Origin: Ustulina deusta
Lineage: Eukaryota; Ascomycota; Sordariomycetes; Xylariales; Xylariaceae
NCBI GenBank assembly: GCA_023159155.1
Contig: JAJNNX010000040.1
Span: 186,001-250,000, forward strand
Length of the DNA: 64,000 bases
Reading direction: 5' to 3'
Shown: positions 1 through 12,798 of the stretch, in pieces
How positions within the stretch are numbered: the stretch's first letter is position 1
How the letters are laid out: each line of letters starts with the position of its first letter
Notes under the pieces: generated by a model
The model's input: only the letters and a program-made list of their open reading frames with translations
Told to the model about the DNA's origin: nothing
The model's database searches: none
Translations under genes and position numbers: made by a program

Positions 1-2268
1 AATCACGACGCCGGAAAAATGGGACGGTATTTCACGAAGCTGGCAAACGAGAGGCTATGTTCGCCAAGTTGCCCTAGTCATAATAGACGAAATACATCTC
101 CTCGCCGGAGACCGAGGTCCAATTTTGGAAATCATTGTTTCGCGTAAGTCCTTCCCTAGAACTTCTAGATAAGCTTCTAACGCTTTCCAGGTATGAACTA
201 CATCGCCGAATCTACCAAGAACTCAGTCCGGCTTCTCGGGATGTCCACGGCATGTGCGAATGCAACTGATCTAGCCAACTGGCTCGGTGTAAAAGAGGGA
301 CTATTCAACTTCCGACATTCAGTTCGTCCAGTGCCACTTGAGCTTTACATAGATGGCTTTCCGGAGGTCAGGGGGTTCTGCCCTTTGATGCAGTCCATGA
401 ATCGACCAACCTTCTCGGCGATTAAGACACATAGCCCGGAAAAACCTGTCATTGTATTTGTTCCATCTCGACGTCAAACTCGTCTAACTGCCAAAGATCT
501 TATCAATTTCTGTGGCATGGAGGATAACCCTCGGCGGTTTGTTCACATGTCAGAGGAAGACCTTCAATTGAATCTTTCAAGAGTTAAAGACGACGCATTG
601 AAAGAGGCCATCAACTTCGGTATAGGATTGCACCATGCCGGCCTAGTTGAGTCAGACAGACAGTTAGCGGAAGAGCTATTTCTAAACAACAAGATTCAAA
701 TCTTAGTCGCGACTAGTACTCTTGCCTGGGGTGTCAACCTACCTGCTCATCTGGTGGTGGTGAAGGGCACTCAGTTCTACGATGCTAAGATTGAGGGTTA
801 TAAAGACATGGATCTGACTGATGTTTTACAAATGCTTGGTCGTGCTGGGCGCCCACAGTTTGACAATTCGGGAGTCGCACGTATCTTCACCCAAGACGCG
901 AAAAAAGATTTCTATAAGCACTTTCTGCATACCGGGTTCCCGGTCGAGTCATCTCTCCATACTGTCCTAGATAACCACTTGTGTGCAGAAGTCTCGGCCG
1001 AGACGATCATCACCAAGCAAGATGCGCTTGATTACCTTACCTGGACCTTCTTCTTCAGGCGCCTGCACAAAAACCCTTCGTATTACGGACTCGAGATATC
1101 GGCTGAGGAACACAACACCGTTGCTGCTCAACAGCTTGCCAATGACTTCATGATTGATATGGTCAATAAATCGTTGGACGAGCTAGCGCTCTCGAAGTGT
1201 GTTGAGATCTATCCAAACGGCGATGTCGACCCGACGCCTCTAGGGAAAATCATGAGTTACTATTACTTGTCTCATAAGACAATTCGCCACCTAGTGAAGC
1301 ACGCCAAGCCTAACGCAAGTTTTATGGATGTCCTTTCTTGGATGTCCCGAGCAACCGAATACGATGAACTGCCCGTCCGTCACAACGAAGATCTTATCAA
1401 CGCTGAGTTGTCGAATAATCTGCCTTTCTCTGGCAACACCTTTGAGCTGCCGATGTGGGATCCTCACGTCAAAGCATTCCTTCTTCTCCAAGCCCACATG
1501 GCACGTATTGATCTTCCAATTACCGATTACGTCGGCGATCAGACAAGCGTATTAGATCAAGCGATTCGTATCATTCAAGCATCCATCGACGTTTTAACGG
1601 AGCTTGGCTATTTGTCAAGCTGTCTAGAGATGATCAAATTGCTTCAATGCATCAAGTCGGCGCGGTGGCCAGAGGATTTGCCATTAGCCATATTTCCTGG
1701 TATTCGTGGGGACGCCATCAAAGATACCACAGCGCTACAGAAGCTCAGTGCACGTAATAGGCCACAAATAGAGGAGCTTTCGAAGAAGTTGGGTGTTCCA
1801 GCCTCTCAACAGGGTCGTTTCAGTCGCGCCGTGTCTACTCTTCCTAATATCAACATCGCCGCAGAAAATGTCACAGCTTTATCGCTCACAGTCAGCCTAA
1901 AGCGGCTAAACGCCGTTGTTGAGCGGGAAGGTCGCATCTTTGCTCCGAAATACCCGAAACCACAGACTGAGGGGTGGTTTGTCATCGTTTGCGACAAGGC
2001 CAAGGACGAGATCATCGCAGTGAAGCGTGTAGGCTGGAGTCAAGGACCGGGTCAATCTGTCAATGTTGGGAGCAAGCCAACAGCAAAAACGGCGATCAAA
2101 CTTCCTGAGCCAGATCAGAACGGCAATGGGAGGAAGGTTGACGTGCTTGTGCTTAGTGATGGCTACATTGGCATGCGGTATGAAATATTGGGCGTCGACA
2201 TACCGGCTCTCCCAAAGGTAGATGATGATGTTGACAAAACTAAGAAGACTCTCCATAGTTCGGCGTAG
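1..2268 (+). CDS. SLH1: Slh1/ASCC3-type Ski2-like RNA helicase, 3' part
   Basis: Partial gene that enters from the left edge; 739 residues are visible. Exons are 1-143 and 191-2268, joined across a 47-bp GTAAGT...TTCCAG intron that restores an Arg codon. The visible part is the second helicase cassette: ITTPEKWD, then the DEIH box in the first exon, [13 protein letters not shown] (motif V) and [12 protein letters not shown] (motif VI). A Sec63-like region and a C-terminal beta-rich tail follow. From family knowledge, Slh1/ASCC3 has two Ski2-like cassettes of about 2,000 residues and works in the RQT/ASCC complex, which pulls apart collided ribosomes. Brr2 is the close paralogue, but the sequence from [22 protein letters not shown] onward reads as the Slh1 type. 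The reading frame is intact to the stop. The first cassette lies outside the window. Confidence 0.9.
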
Positions 2269-3962
2269 GTATGGACAAATGTAGGGCGCTATATGGGAAA
2301 ATAAACAAATCAATGAATAAATTGAATGGTGTTGGCGCATGGCCATTGTGACTATTCACTCGGCGACCTAAAGTACGGATTGAGCTCGATTGACGACCCT
2401 CACGTATCATATACTACGTAATACATCAAGAAACAATTTGACGATGATAAAAGGGGCAATTTGCATCTAATATTAACCCCGATTCTTTAACTGTGAGAGG
2501 GGGGAAAGGAGTCAACACGAGGGCCTCAGCAGCTTATTACCTAACCCACGACGTGGCAACCCCTAATATTATCGGGATACCTTGGTTATGCCCGAGGTAT
2601 GGAAATTCCCAGTAGTTCTATCTCAACCTTCCCCTCGCGATCGTGACGCGATCACTGATTGTATCCATCGACTGATACTTAGGATGGACACGAATGATAC
2701 GGGGCTCTTCGACTCGGCGCTTGCTCAGAATACCCATTAGAGCTTCATATCAAAACCCTGGACGGTCTCGAAGTAATCTACGAATAGTTCTTCGGTTCGG
2801 ACATCATTCAACTCGACACAACTCCCTATGTCACAACTATACGTATTCATATCCCTAACAGCGGGCCAGAGGCGTCCGTGTCGACTCTGTACGAAACACA
2901 CACCACGACTGTGGCGGGAGAGGGGTGGTCAGTGTCAGAAATAGGACAGGTATAAATACTGAAATATGATTTTTACACCCTAAGTTCAATCTTTTAACGT
3001 AGTGGTTATTTCTGACAGTCAGTTGTCATGCCAGGAACAGTAACATATACAGTGGCATACTGGCTGGGATACTGTCTCCGGAACATATTCATTATATGTA
3101 CATACATGCTTCGTGCATACTTTCCCTTTCTTCCTCCTACAAGCTTGAGTCTTGTATAAGACCTATACCAACACAATTGCTATTGTACCTGACCTTGAGC
3201 ACTTCCCATCGTGACATCAGTGGTGCGGCAAAATACTCGACCAGTGGCGTAGACTTCATGAACCTCTCTAAGGATGATACATCTGTGGGTGGAGAATGGA
3301 AGATTACTTACATGAAAATGAGGCTTATCTGGACTGAGGGTAATCGGCTACAGGTAATGCAGCAGTGAGTTTGCCGGGGAAGCTCCTCGCCTCGTTACCT
3401 ACCTAGGCGCCTCGGTGAAGTGTACTCGTGAAGCCGCCGCAGAAGGGCGAAGGGGTTATCGATGCGCTAGTATGATCGGTAGGGACAAAGCATCTGGCAA
3501 GTCTTTTCTCACCAGCCAAATTGCTTATCAACAAAGAATTTCCCAAGTTACGAAAGTAGGCGAGAGAGCGGCGCTTCCGTAAGCCCCCCCCTCCCGAGGT
3601 TTATGACAATAATCGCATTGCATTTACAAATTTACGCTCTATTCCCTTTACCTGCTCCATGTTAGCCCCAAGGCGACGTATCAACAACATATTTCACTAA
3701 CATTTAGAGGACATTTCTTCTGTTTAACTACGGCCAGCTTCCATATTCCCTGGAGTCCCGTATAATTTCAAGGACATATACATGAACCACAGATGGGGCT
3801 CGCTCCAATTATTCGAGCCCCTCAACTTCTAGACCGAATACACAACATACATGCAGATGGAGGAGGGTAAGGGTCAGCTATAGCATAGGGATGGTAGTTT
3901 TCGAACGCAGAAATAATGTGGTTGCTTATTTCGGGCACATCGCGGTTAGTTGTAGAACTTCT
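2269..3962. other. Intergenic, no gene supported; one interrupted reading frame
   Basis: No intact gene is seen. A plus-strand frame at 2698-2955 reads as plausible protein but is broken by one TAG at 2785-2787 and has no recognised domain. It lies upstream of the reductase relic at 3963-4442 and could be a more decayed part of the same gene, which is inference only. A 90-codon frame at 3096-3368 has no recognisable content. Confidence 0.5.
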
Positions 3963-4442
3963 CTCGCTTGCATGATTGACGAAACTTTACACAAAGATTA
4001 GGATCGATTTCGCTCTATGGTAGTCCGATTAGGTTAGATAGCAGGCTCGAAGACTAGCGGTTACTGGAACCCAAGGGAGCATTTTGCGTTTCTGGTCAAG
4101 TCTTCGCAAACCCTAAATGCTCTTCCAAAACTCCCGGGCGAGGTCTACTGGGCGCCGGTCAACGACATAGCCGACACACTGGCAGATCTTGTTCTATCGA
4201 CCACCCCTTACCGGTTCTATCAGATCGAGAATCCTGTCAGCCAGTCTTGGAGCAAAGCGAGCTGCACCACGCTGCTAGAGTTTTTCGACGATAACTACAT
4301 CAGGACGTCTTGCGGTGGACTCGCCCTTGATCCAAAGCATACGCTAGAGCATTCAAAGTCTCTCAATGCCGTCGGACCAGTGAGTGAGGCGGTGGTCAGA
4401 AAGTGCATACACATCTGGAAAGAGATTGGATTTCTGACGTAA
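3963..4442 (+). pseudogene. Relic of the C-terminal reductase domain of an NRPS-like adenylate-forming reductase
   Basis: One reading frame runs to TAA at 4440-4442 and matches, from memory of the family, the C-terminal NAD(P)-binding thioester-reductase domain of fungal A-T-R enzymes. Seen in order: MIDETLHK, VVRLG-stop-IAGS, GYWNPREHFAFLVKSSQTL, WAPVNDIADTL, YQIENPV, SCGGLALD, EHSKSL, VGPVSEAVVRK, WKEIGFL. Two in-frame TAG codons (3999-4001 and 4035-4037) break it. The second sits where the family has Gln in the RVGQIAG-like motif, so a CAG-to-TAG transition of the RIP type is the simplest cause. About 30 residues usually found between the NPV...W motif and the final region appear to be missing. 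No adenylation or carrier domain is recognisable upstream. The gene is dead. The exact enzyme class (NRPS-like versus PKS-linked reductase) cannot be told. Confidence 0.75.
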
Positions 4443-7400
4443 GTACTGCACGCTTAGAGGAAAATTGGCCAGCCTGCTTGCGCTACATGTTTCCGTTTTG
4501 CCTCCTTCTCCGGGAGGGAGGCGGAGAGAAACAGAGATTGTGGAGATGAGAAGGAGGTGTGAAGAACGGAGGCTTGGATGACGGACAGGCAAGAGTAGCA
4601 ATGCCTCGTATAAGCCCATGGCGGCTCTGAGGAAACGAAAGCGTATACTGCCTACTTCTTGGGTTGCGTTGGGTGAGGTTGAGCGATATAAGTAACGGGC
4701 TATATCAGCGAATACCACAGTAGTAGTACACCTATACAGTGGTCACGATGCAGAGGTAGACTACTACATAGCCCGACCAAAATTGAAGCTAAAAGATGAC
4801 TTGCATGGCGACGGTGGTATTTCGGGGTGTCATCTTTTCGGCCAGATGCAGAGACGACTGCTATAGATCACAAGGTAATGACGAAAAAACGGCATCGACT
4901 CATACTCATCTAATAGGTAGAGAGAGGCCATGCGTGAATGGCCAGGTAGTCTATTGGGACGCTTGGACAACTGCCACAGTATTCATTCTGACATGCATCT
5001 ACGCCCGTTCTCCTCAATAATCCGACCACGAACCTCCCTGTACGAGTACTTGTTAAATAACGGAGCGACAGCCCCATTTAGTTGGCATGGATGCTTAACA
5101 AAGGGCTGTTTCCAAACATTACCTGGCCAAAATACTTCAGTAGTCTTTTTTTTTTCTTTCAATAAGACCTAGGTACGCCATTTCATTGTAAATGCCTCCG
5201 TCTTCAAATCTTGATAGACCGATCTAGGTCAAAAGCTTGAGTTCCGGCACTAAAATTAGGTCCTGAAGCAGCGTTTAAAATCTGCTTTTAATACCTTTGA
5301 ACAGTAGCAAGTCCCCACCTCTCCATTCTGGGTCCCGGTTTCTGACTGATGATTGGGTGGTAGAATTGAACACAACCCGGTTTTGGCAGCTCCCCAAACT
5401 CTGTAGTTTACTAGGTACTGGCGCCTCACTCACATGTGTGAAAGGTTAAGTACCTCAGTATCGCCATCTTCCGTGACTGTCTTTGCACTACCTCTGCTAG
5501 ATCTCGTATCATCTGGGGTTTACCACGCTCACCCTTACCATGCTCACCCTTACCATGCTCACACTTACCATCCTCACCGTCTTTGAATGAAAGGTGTGTG
5601 ATACTTTCTTTGGTGTAGGGAATTGGGCAACATACTTTGCGTGCTAAATACATGTAGTTCGCGAACTCGACCCAGGTTGCCTCGATGCAAGTCTGTGGCG
5701 TGGTTCTTCATTGAGCTAGCTAATTGTCGGTTGAGCAATGCACGTGTTCTTTCCAACTGTGGTATGTATGTGCTTCAACGACGTCTAGGATATTGATTCG
5801 AGAAGATGATGATGTACCTACCAACGCCTGCCTACTGTAACAGTCACACAATGTATCCAGGTATACAATATTGAGACGGGTGCTGCAAGAGTGGGCAGGT
5901 CCGTTGGGTGGAAAGAATAGAGAAGTCACAGTCAGATTCCCACTGTATTTGGTTGGCAACTGTAGCCTGGAACCCCTCCATTTACAATACAACATCTTTT
6001 CGTCCTTGAGACCAATTTTTACAAGTACCTAAGGTGTGTAGGAAGTTGTCCCTTTCTTCTTCCCTACCAGTCATGTGACCTGCACCATGCGAACTGATCG
6101 GCAGGTACCACCATCTGCGTAGTGGGCTGTGCCTGTAAAACATGTGTAGCCAATCGACCACCCTCGCCAATTACATGAGGCAGAGAAGCAAGAAACAAAA
6201 AACAAAGAATGTGATGGCAAGCAAACGAGCAAAAAAAAAAGATGCAGCAAGACTCCGGGCGGCTAGCCATAGCTCTGGCAAGACAGTATCAATTACCTAA
6301 AAAAAAAAACCAGTCTGTTAGGTACAAGAGCACAGTCTATATTTGTACCTATACTAGTGTGCACTATTCTTTGCGCTTCCCGCTTCCCCCTTTCATCACC
6401 ACAAGCTGACATGTTTTGCAGGGGTGGCGGAAGCCTTGTTTGAGCTGCCTACAGCTGCGCCCCCCAATTAAGGCGTTAATTTCCCAGATCGGTAGCGTTG
6501 TAATGCGCCGTTTCTGCAAGTGGCTGTATGGTTAAACCAACAGCCTGCCGCCTTTTTCCAGCTTGTATTTCATTCGCTGAGCGCAAAGTCCTAGACACTA
6601 AGCTCTGTACACTAGATAGTACCTGCACTACACAACGCATGTTGACAGTGTAAGCGTGAAAAGGGGGCGGGCTGCAAAGATCTCGCGATAGTGTTGTGAT
6701 GGGGCGAAGGGGAACAAGCACTGTTGAGAAATGTATAAGGTACCGGTACTATACTCCAGCTGAGGACGCTACCTGGTAATGTGCTGTAGCGTAGGTGTTA
6801 TTACATCAGTTTCGGTTACATAATAGCCACCCAGAGGGAGAACACATCCAGCTCCCTCCCGTAGTGTCTAGGTAGTCTAACTCAGTACTAAGTCATTAAT
6901 TAGCGTGTTTGGTCGGATCCCCTGCCCGGCCACTAGCCCTACAACATTACCTAGCGAACATGGCTGGGCTGGCTCCCTACAACGAGATGAGGAAGGCGTC
7001 CTCCCTCGCTCCTGTCCTTGCTATTCTTATCCCATTTTTATTGGGTTGAGAAGAACGTGTGACCCAGTCACCTGCATGGTGTACAGGTACTTATAGTCGC
7101 TCTCTGACCTATGCGCTAACCATGTCTAACTTGAGTACCTAGCCAATGCCCGGCAACCTGGCGGACTAGTGTAAGGCACTTGAAGAACCGCACAGTTCTC
7201 GACCACTTTAGTTGAGGCTCATCCACCCATCTTTTCTCTTCCTCTTCTCACCATCGAATCGCCAACTGTGTTTATTCAGACCATCACGCTCTTTTTCTCA
7301 CCCCCGACTCAGCCCAACAGCCTGTCAGCCCATCTCGGCACTCACACTCTTTATAAAACTACTTGTCATTCCTTTGCCAGGCTTGGACTTAGTGTTGCTC

Positions 7401-7521
7401 CCTCTTGAACTCCTCCATCGTCTAATTCGCCTACAAGTCTCTTGTTTTGACGGGGTTCTTGGATATCTTTCGTCGTCTCGCGCTCGTAACAGGACTTGGT
7501 TAATTAATTAATTGTCTCAAT
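4443..7521. other. Gene desert and 5' leader of the GPI-protein gene
   Basis: About 3 kb without a supported gene. It holds short homopolymer runs, a 15-bp minisatellite at 5520-5579 and TAGGTA-type words. The last few hundred bases before 7522 are pyrimidine-rich, as expected for a fungal promoter and leader. Short frames here lack domains and many lack an ATG. Confidence 0.5.
5520..5579. repeat. 15-bp minisatellite, four copies
   Basis: Four head-to-tail copies of a TTACCATGCTCACCC-like unit lie at 5520, 5535, 5550 and 5565, with one to three changes per copy. The array lies in non-coding DNA. Confidence 0.8.
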
Positions 7522-8482
7522 ATGCGTTCTTCTACTATTTTCGCCTCCGCCCTGGCCTTTGCCGCTTCGGCTCTTGCCCAGACCCCCGGATACGCTGTCG
7601 TGAGCGCTCCTGGGGAGGCCGAGGTTGTTCCCGCTGGCAAGACCTACACCATCCAATGGAGTGCCGGCGAGTTCACCGGTCCTGCCACCATCTCGCTCAT
7701 GGGCGGCAAGGACCCCTCGACTCTCGTGGTCCTGGATCCCATCGGCAGTAAGTCGGGCTTAATCTCTAGTTAGATAGCGGATCACTAACGAATGATATGT
7801 AGGTGTTGCTGTTGAGGACGAGTCCTTCGCCTGGAAAGTCGACTGCTCTCTCGGCGAGGATAAGACTTATGGCATTAAGATCACCGACACTGCCTCTGAG
7901 GGCGCGACTTTTCAGTATTCGTTCCCCTTCGAGATCAAGGGCCCCTCGGTAGGTGAATCTCAGAGTTCATTCTCCCCAGGGCCATCCAAGACACGCTCTC
8001 GTTCGGTCTGGGTTCATGGGATAAAAGAGAAGTGCTGACTTCAGGTATCATAGTGCGATAGCACCACGTCGGCAAGCAGCAGCGCCAGCGTCTCGACCAG
8101 TGTCTCGGCCAGTGCGTCGGTCAGCACGTCGAGCAGCGGCTACCCGATCAGTAGCATCACTGCTTCGACTACCAGTGCTTCCGCTTATCCCACCACGGTA
8201 GCCAACTCGACTACGCCGGCCACAAAGTCATCTAGCACCACTGTCAAGACCAGCAGCAGCACTAGCGTGAAGTCATACACCGAGGCCTCGAGCACTGCAT
8301 CCACATGGACTACCTTTACCACGCCTGTCGTCACCGTCACTAAGACCCCTACTGCCACCGGGAGCGCCAGCGTCACTCCCGCCACGTCAACCACCGCTTC
8401 TTCGCCGGTCCCCACTGCCGGTGCTGCCCGCGTCGGTGCTGGCCTCGCTCTCGGTCTCATGGCTGCGGTCCTCGCTCTGTAA
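7522..8482 (+). CDS. Ser/Thr-rich GPI-anchored cell-surface protein (Kre9/Knh1-like domain)
   Basis: Predicted 266 residues from exons 7522-7747, 7803-7948 and 8054-8482. The first intron (GTAAGT...TGTAG) restores a Ser codon. The second (GTAGGT...CATAG) keeps the frame and skips an in-frame TAG. Residues 1-19 form a signal peptide ending in ASALA/Q. A compact beta-type domain of about 110 residues follows with the pattern of the Kre9/Knh1 'Ser-Thr-rich GPI-anchored membrane' family: an early APGEAEVVPAGKTYTIQWSAG and later VDCSLGEDKTYGIKITD. Then comes a long Ser/Thr stalk, likely O-glycosylated. The hydrophobic tail GLALGLMAAVLAL ends at the stop and is a GPI-attachment signal. Role (inference): structural or adhesive wall protein. 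The domain and GPI calls are firm; the precise function is unknown. Confidence 0.85.
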
Positions 8483-10699
8483 ACTGCTTCACAGCACCGC
8501 GCATATTTTCAAAGAGAGAACTTGGTGACAAGTACGACACGTTTTTGTTTGCGTCTGCTTCAGCCAATTTACCAATGGAACTCCTTGATTCGATGTAGAG
8601 AAGGGTGAGGATGTCGGCCAGTCCTAATGACGATATCAAAAGCATAAAATCAATGTTGCGCCCGACCCATTAGCTTGTGGGGAGGTCGATACTCGGAAGA
8701 TGTATGAGGGAGTTAATAAGGGGAGTGTAAGCGATAGATGAGATATATGGCGCGTATCCTCCGTATATTCTACCTTTTCCTCTCAGAATATATGAAAGGA
8801 TCGTCGTCTTGTATTAAATAAAAGTCGTTCAAAGTTTCTCGACCTAAGCCCGTGCTTGTTTTCCCTCCTAAAATATTCCGTTAAGATCTCGTTCGGGAAA
8901 AGCTAGGGACGTAGCCGTGCCACGTCCCCTTGTGATGTTATCTTCTCCCTGCCGACGGTTCGCGTGTGGTAATATAACAGATATGTTTTTCCGTAGATGA
9001 AGAAGTCCGCATAGCTGTCCAGCAACCTGAGTTTTGAGTTAGATATATACATCCGACAGCAGCCCCAGTTTGCTGGTCTCATTAATCCTCTTTTGGCCGA
9101 ATTCTCGTATTACATGCTCATTTGTCATTTTGAAAAAACCTCGTATTCCGCCCGGGGGGGAAAAACATTTTATGCCCAATTACGGAAGTCGTTCGTCGCG
9201 GGTTATTCCCGAAGCCAAATAGGTAGGTACTCGATATCATCATACTTCTCGTGGGGACGGCCCGGGTTTGGCCTAGGTGGGTGTCTTGGATAAACGCTGG
9301 TTTTCGCTCGCTTCTTATTCCTGGCAAAGAGGTCCGGACCCCGCGTGCGGGAACCGGGGGGTGTGTGGGAAATGGGAGCTCTTGCTCCTGTCTGGAGGAA
9401 TGCTGGGAAGCACTTCTTGATGTCATCGATTACCTATGCTTTAGAGTAGATACAGCGGATCGTGTAGTGCCATGGCACAATGGTTCTTCAAGATCAACAG
9501 TCTGACTTAGCACCTAGATGCCTAATCCATCCATCCATCCATCCATCTATCTATCTAGGTTAGCACGTGGTTCTGCCTGCATGTAGATATCTAGATAGTA
9601 TATCTGGACATTAAAACGCGACCAATGAGGGTGGGCAGATTCAATGCCTCCCTCTGGCAATTCTGGCTCGTCCGGGTTCGCCTCCGATCGATAGCCGAAA
9701 AAGCGAGGGCTCCTGAGAAGGAAGGAATCGTCACGGCCATGCCGCATAAGAAATGCTATTGGTGGCGACCGTGGAACTACTTCAGATATATGTAGGTATA
9801 TCTACTATCTAGTAGGTAGGGTGCTGGTAGGAAGCTTATTGCTGTATTGTTACTTGCCGAGATGCATAAGGCGTAACTAGTATGAGGTAACCCGGCAAGT
9901 GCCGAGAGGTACCATTCACAACTACGTCGTCGCCTCTCGGGTGGACGGCGAGTAGATTTGGTCTGGTATTGCTGAATAGATCCACGGGATTCATTCGCTT
10001 CATGTCTTGAATAAGATTTATGAGCTGACGGACGGGCTGGGAGATTTTTATTCATTGGGATTCTCGCCTTGGGACACATCGACACATGAGAAAGAGAAGG
10101 ATATATCGAAAAGAAGACCGAGTTTCCGCGCCAGTGAAACACGATCTCCCGCATATAGTAGTTAGTGGCTTAGTCAGGCGGCTGTTTCTATTTGTACTGA
10201 AGTTCGCGGGGATGTCGCGAAACGAGCTTGGAGGAAGCCTGACGTAAGGCGGCGTTGAACGTTGACGATTCCTGCAACTTCTGAGAGTGAATTGGCGGAA
10301 AGGTAGCGTTGTATTTGCTCTGTCGCAATAGATACCGCGATTCGAGAGGGACGCCCCAGTTTACCCCGGACAATTGCTGCGAAACTCTGCAGGCATATGG
10401 TTATAGAGAATCACAATTCATAGAAATTCAGTCACGGGTAAGTAAGGAAGAATAGGTAGGGTGAATGTGATGTAGCTTTTATTCCTCCGTAAAACGACTC
10501 GATGGTCTATTTCTATACCAGATACATAATCCCTGATCTTATATATAAGCCAAAAAGGAAATTCCATCTAACCCGAACCGTCCTCCCTCCCATAGCGCCG
10601 GCTGAAGTCCCATCACGCTGTTGTGAAGAAAGAGTGTAATAAAATATACTTCCAAGATATATTAATAAATGGAGAGAGCAAGGGAAAGAAGGGGAAAGC
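8483..10699. other. Intergenic, no gene supported
   Basis: This is the space between the GPI-protein gene and the 3' end of the nitrate transporter. It contains an (ATCC)n/(ATCT)n tract at 9525-9557 and scattered TAGGTA words. Frames of up to about 125 codons overlap on both strands without domains, and none is convincing. Confidence 0.5.
9525..9557. repeat. Tetranucleotide microsatellite (ATCC)n then (ATCT)n
   Basis: Direct tandem reading: about five ATCC units followed by three ATCT units. Confidence 0.85.
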
Positions 10700-12393
10700 T
10701 CATCGGCCTCCGATCTGGCCGCGTGGAATAGGGGGCACCCAGCAGAGGGCGAGGTTGAGCCCGATGTGGATGATGCCGATGATCCAGAACGCCTTGGCAT
10801 ACTCGGTACCGCTCCCCGTGAAGCGGAAGATGACGCTGAAAATCACGCCGCCGAGATTGCCAGCTGCGCCGGTCATGCCGGAGACAATCCCGTTGGCTTG
10901 TGGGTGGACGTGCGGGATGAGGCCGAAGTTGGCGCCGTTGCCCGCCTCGAGGAATACGGCCATCAGCGAGACCAGGCCGAGCAGAACCGGCAAGTTCTGA
11001 GGATCCAGCTGCCCGATGACGATCAGGAAGGCGCCGGTCAACAGGCCGCAAACTATTATCAGGATCTTCTTCGCCCAGAGGTTCCTGCCCGTGACCCTGT
11101 ATAGGTAGTCGGAGGCGAAGCCGCCGAGCGGCCGCGTCACGAAGTTCAGGAAGCCAAAGATGGCGCTCACGTTTGCGGCGTATGACGGACTGATGTGAGG
11201 GAATTTTTTCACGTAGTAGGCGCTGAGGACCGCGTTGATGGCCAACTCGCCGCCAAACGAACACAGGTATGTAATGAGCTGGAAGATTGTCTGCGGCGAC
11301 GCGAGAATCCTCATTGCGGCGGCAAATGTGGGCTTCTGGATAGTCTCGCCTTGGGATGTTTCCAACATCTCCCCCTCGGACATTGCGACTTCGTGGCCGT
11401 AGTTGACATGGTCTTTGGTCTTCTTCTCTACGTCCGCATCTAAGCACTTGCTAACGTGGGAGCTCTGCTTTTCCGTAATAACACCAGGTATGTCGACGAC
11501 GACACCGGCTGGCTTGGCGATATGGTGAGATTCGAGGTTCTGTTCAGCGTGGAGATGTCGTTCGGACCATTTGCCGGTTGGTGTATCGGGACACAGGACA
11601 AGCATGGAGACACCGGTCACGATGACGACAATCAGGGGCACGATGAACGTCAGGCGCCAGGCGGACCCGTCACTGTATCCACGTGACTTGAAGGAGTCGA
11701 AAACGGCGGGCATGATGAAGTAGGTAATGCCACCGCCAGCATTACCCCAGCCGCCGGCGAGTGCGTTGGCAGAGCCAACAACGTTCTTGTCGAAGAACCC
11801 CGTGGACCAGACCAGGCATGGGACGAAGGAGCCGCCGAGGATGCCGAGGAAGAAACGAGAGATGTAGAGGCCGGTGGCGTCATGCACGAGAGGAGCAAGC
11901 CCGAGCGGGATGGCGCCGACGAGAAGGACGCCCGCGAAGACATAACGGGGGCCGAACTGGTCGCAAAGGGGACCGGCTATGTATCGAACCAATAACCTAA
12001 CCAAGCAATGGTGAGCGAGCATTCTTTTGGAGAACGAGAACGGATTGTATTACAAGTCATGTCGGGGACTTACGTCGCAAGAAGGGACACGATGTTAGAG
12101 TTGGCGACTTGTGTTGGCTTGAGACCGAGGTCGGCTTTGATAACGTGGGTAATCTGCGGACGGTTAGTATGAGAGAAGAACGCTTTATAACTGAGAGAGA
12201 GAGAGAGCCTTTGACGCCTAAGACTTACGAGTGGAGGAAACGTGTACCAGGCCCAGAACGCGACTATGAAGCCAAACCATGAGAAGAAGAACACGCGACC
12301 ATAGGTGTTCCAGAGGTTGAATATGGGAATCGACCGAGCCTTGCGGTTAATGGGATTGATATCCGGCGCAGCCCAGAGATATGACACCCTCAT
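10700..12393 (-). CDS. crnA: High-affinity nitrate transporter (NRT2/NNP family of MFS)
   Basis: Predicted 513 residues. Exons in transcription order are 12393-12229, 12153-12074 and 11996-10700; introns of 75 and 77 bp both have GTAAGT donors. The order of features is that of fungal CrnA/NrtA. The N-terminus includes [31 protein letters not shown], with the first helix reaching [24 protein letters not shown] is the MFS loop-2 motif. [13 protein letters not shown] and [11 protein letters not shown] are the two nitrate-signature glycine motifs. A large hydrophilic loop between helices 6 and 7 starts at [11 protein letters not shown]. Function (family knowledge): proton-coupled nitrate/nitrite uptake at the plasma membrane. 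The regulatory sites upstream fit nitrate induction and nitrogen-metabolite control. Nitrate and nitrite reductase genes are not adjacent in this window. Confidence 0.93.
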
Positions 12394-12756
12394 CGTGACA
12401 AGCAGGTGTCTGGAATGAGTTTTTTATTCTTCTTTTTTTCTTCTTCTTCGCTTTGAAAAATGATTCCCAAAAAAAGAAAAATTTGTTACAATGTCGTTGT
12501 TTCTTTCTTTTCTCGCAGAATGAGTTCAACAAGTTTTCGTTGTCAGGAAAGCGCTGAGACACCGATTTCGATAGCAACTTCGTCGTTTATATAATAGCCC
12601 ATGAAAAAATTCATTTCATATAAAGTGAATCCCTCCAAGTAAGTACGACGATGGACATCTCGGTGTGGATTGCGCATCTACGGTGCATCTCCGGATAAGA
12701 GATCTAGAGCGGGCCCGGGTCGTGAGCCAAACTCACACTAAGCCCACATCAACCGT

Positions 12757-12766
12757 CTCCGCGGAG
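12757..12766. promoter_or_regulatory. Palindromic NirA/NIT4-type binding site
   Basis: CTCCGCGGAG, a perfect 10-bp palindrome, lies 364 bp upstream of the nitrate-transporter ATG. It fits the NirA consensus CTCCGHGG and the NIT4 palindrome TCCGCGGA known from Aspergillus and Neurospora. Binding is inferred. Confidence 0.6.
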
Positions 12767-12798
12767 GTTCGATGCGTAGATCGTGACTTCAAGCCGCG

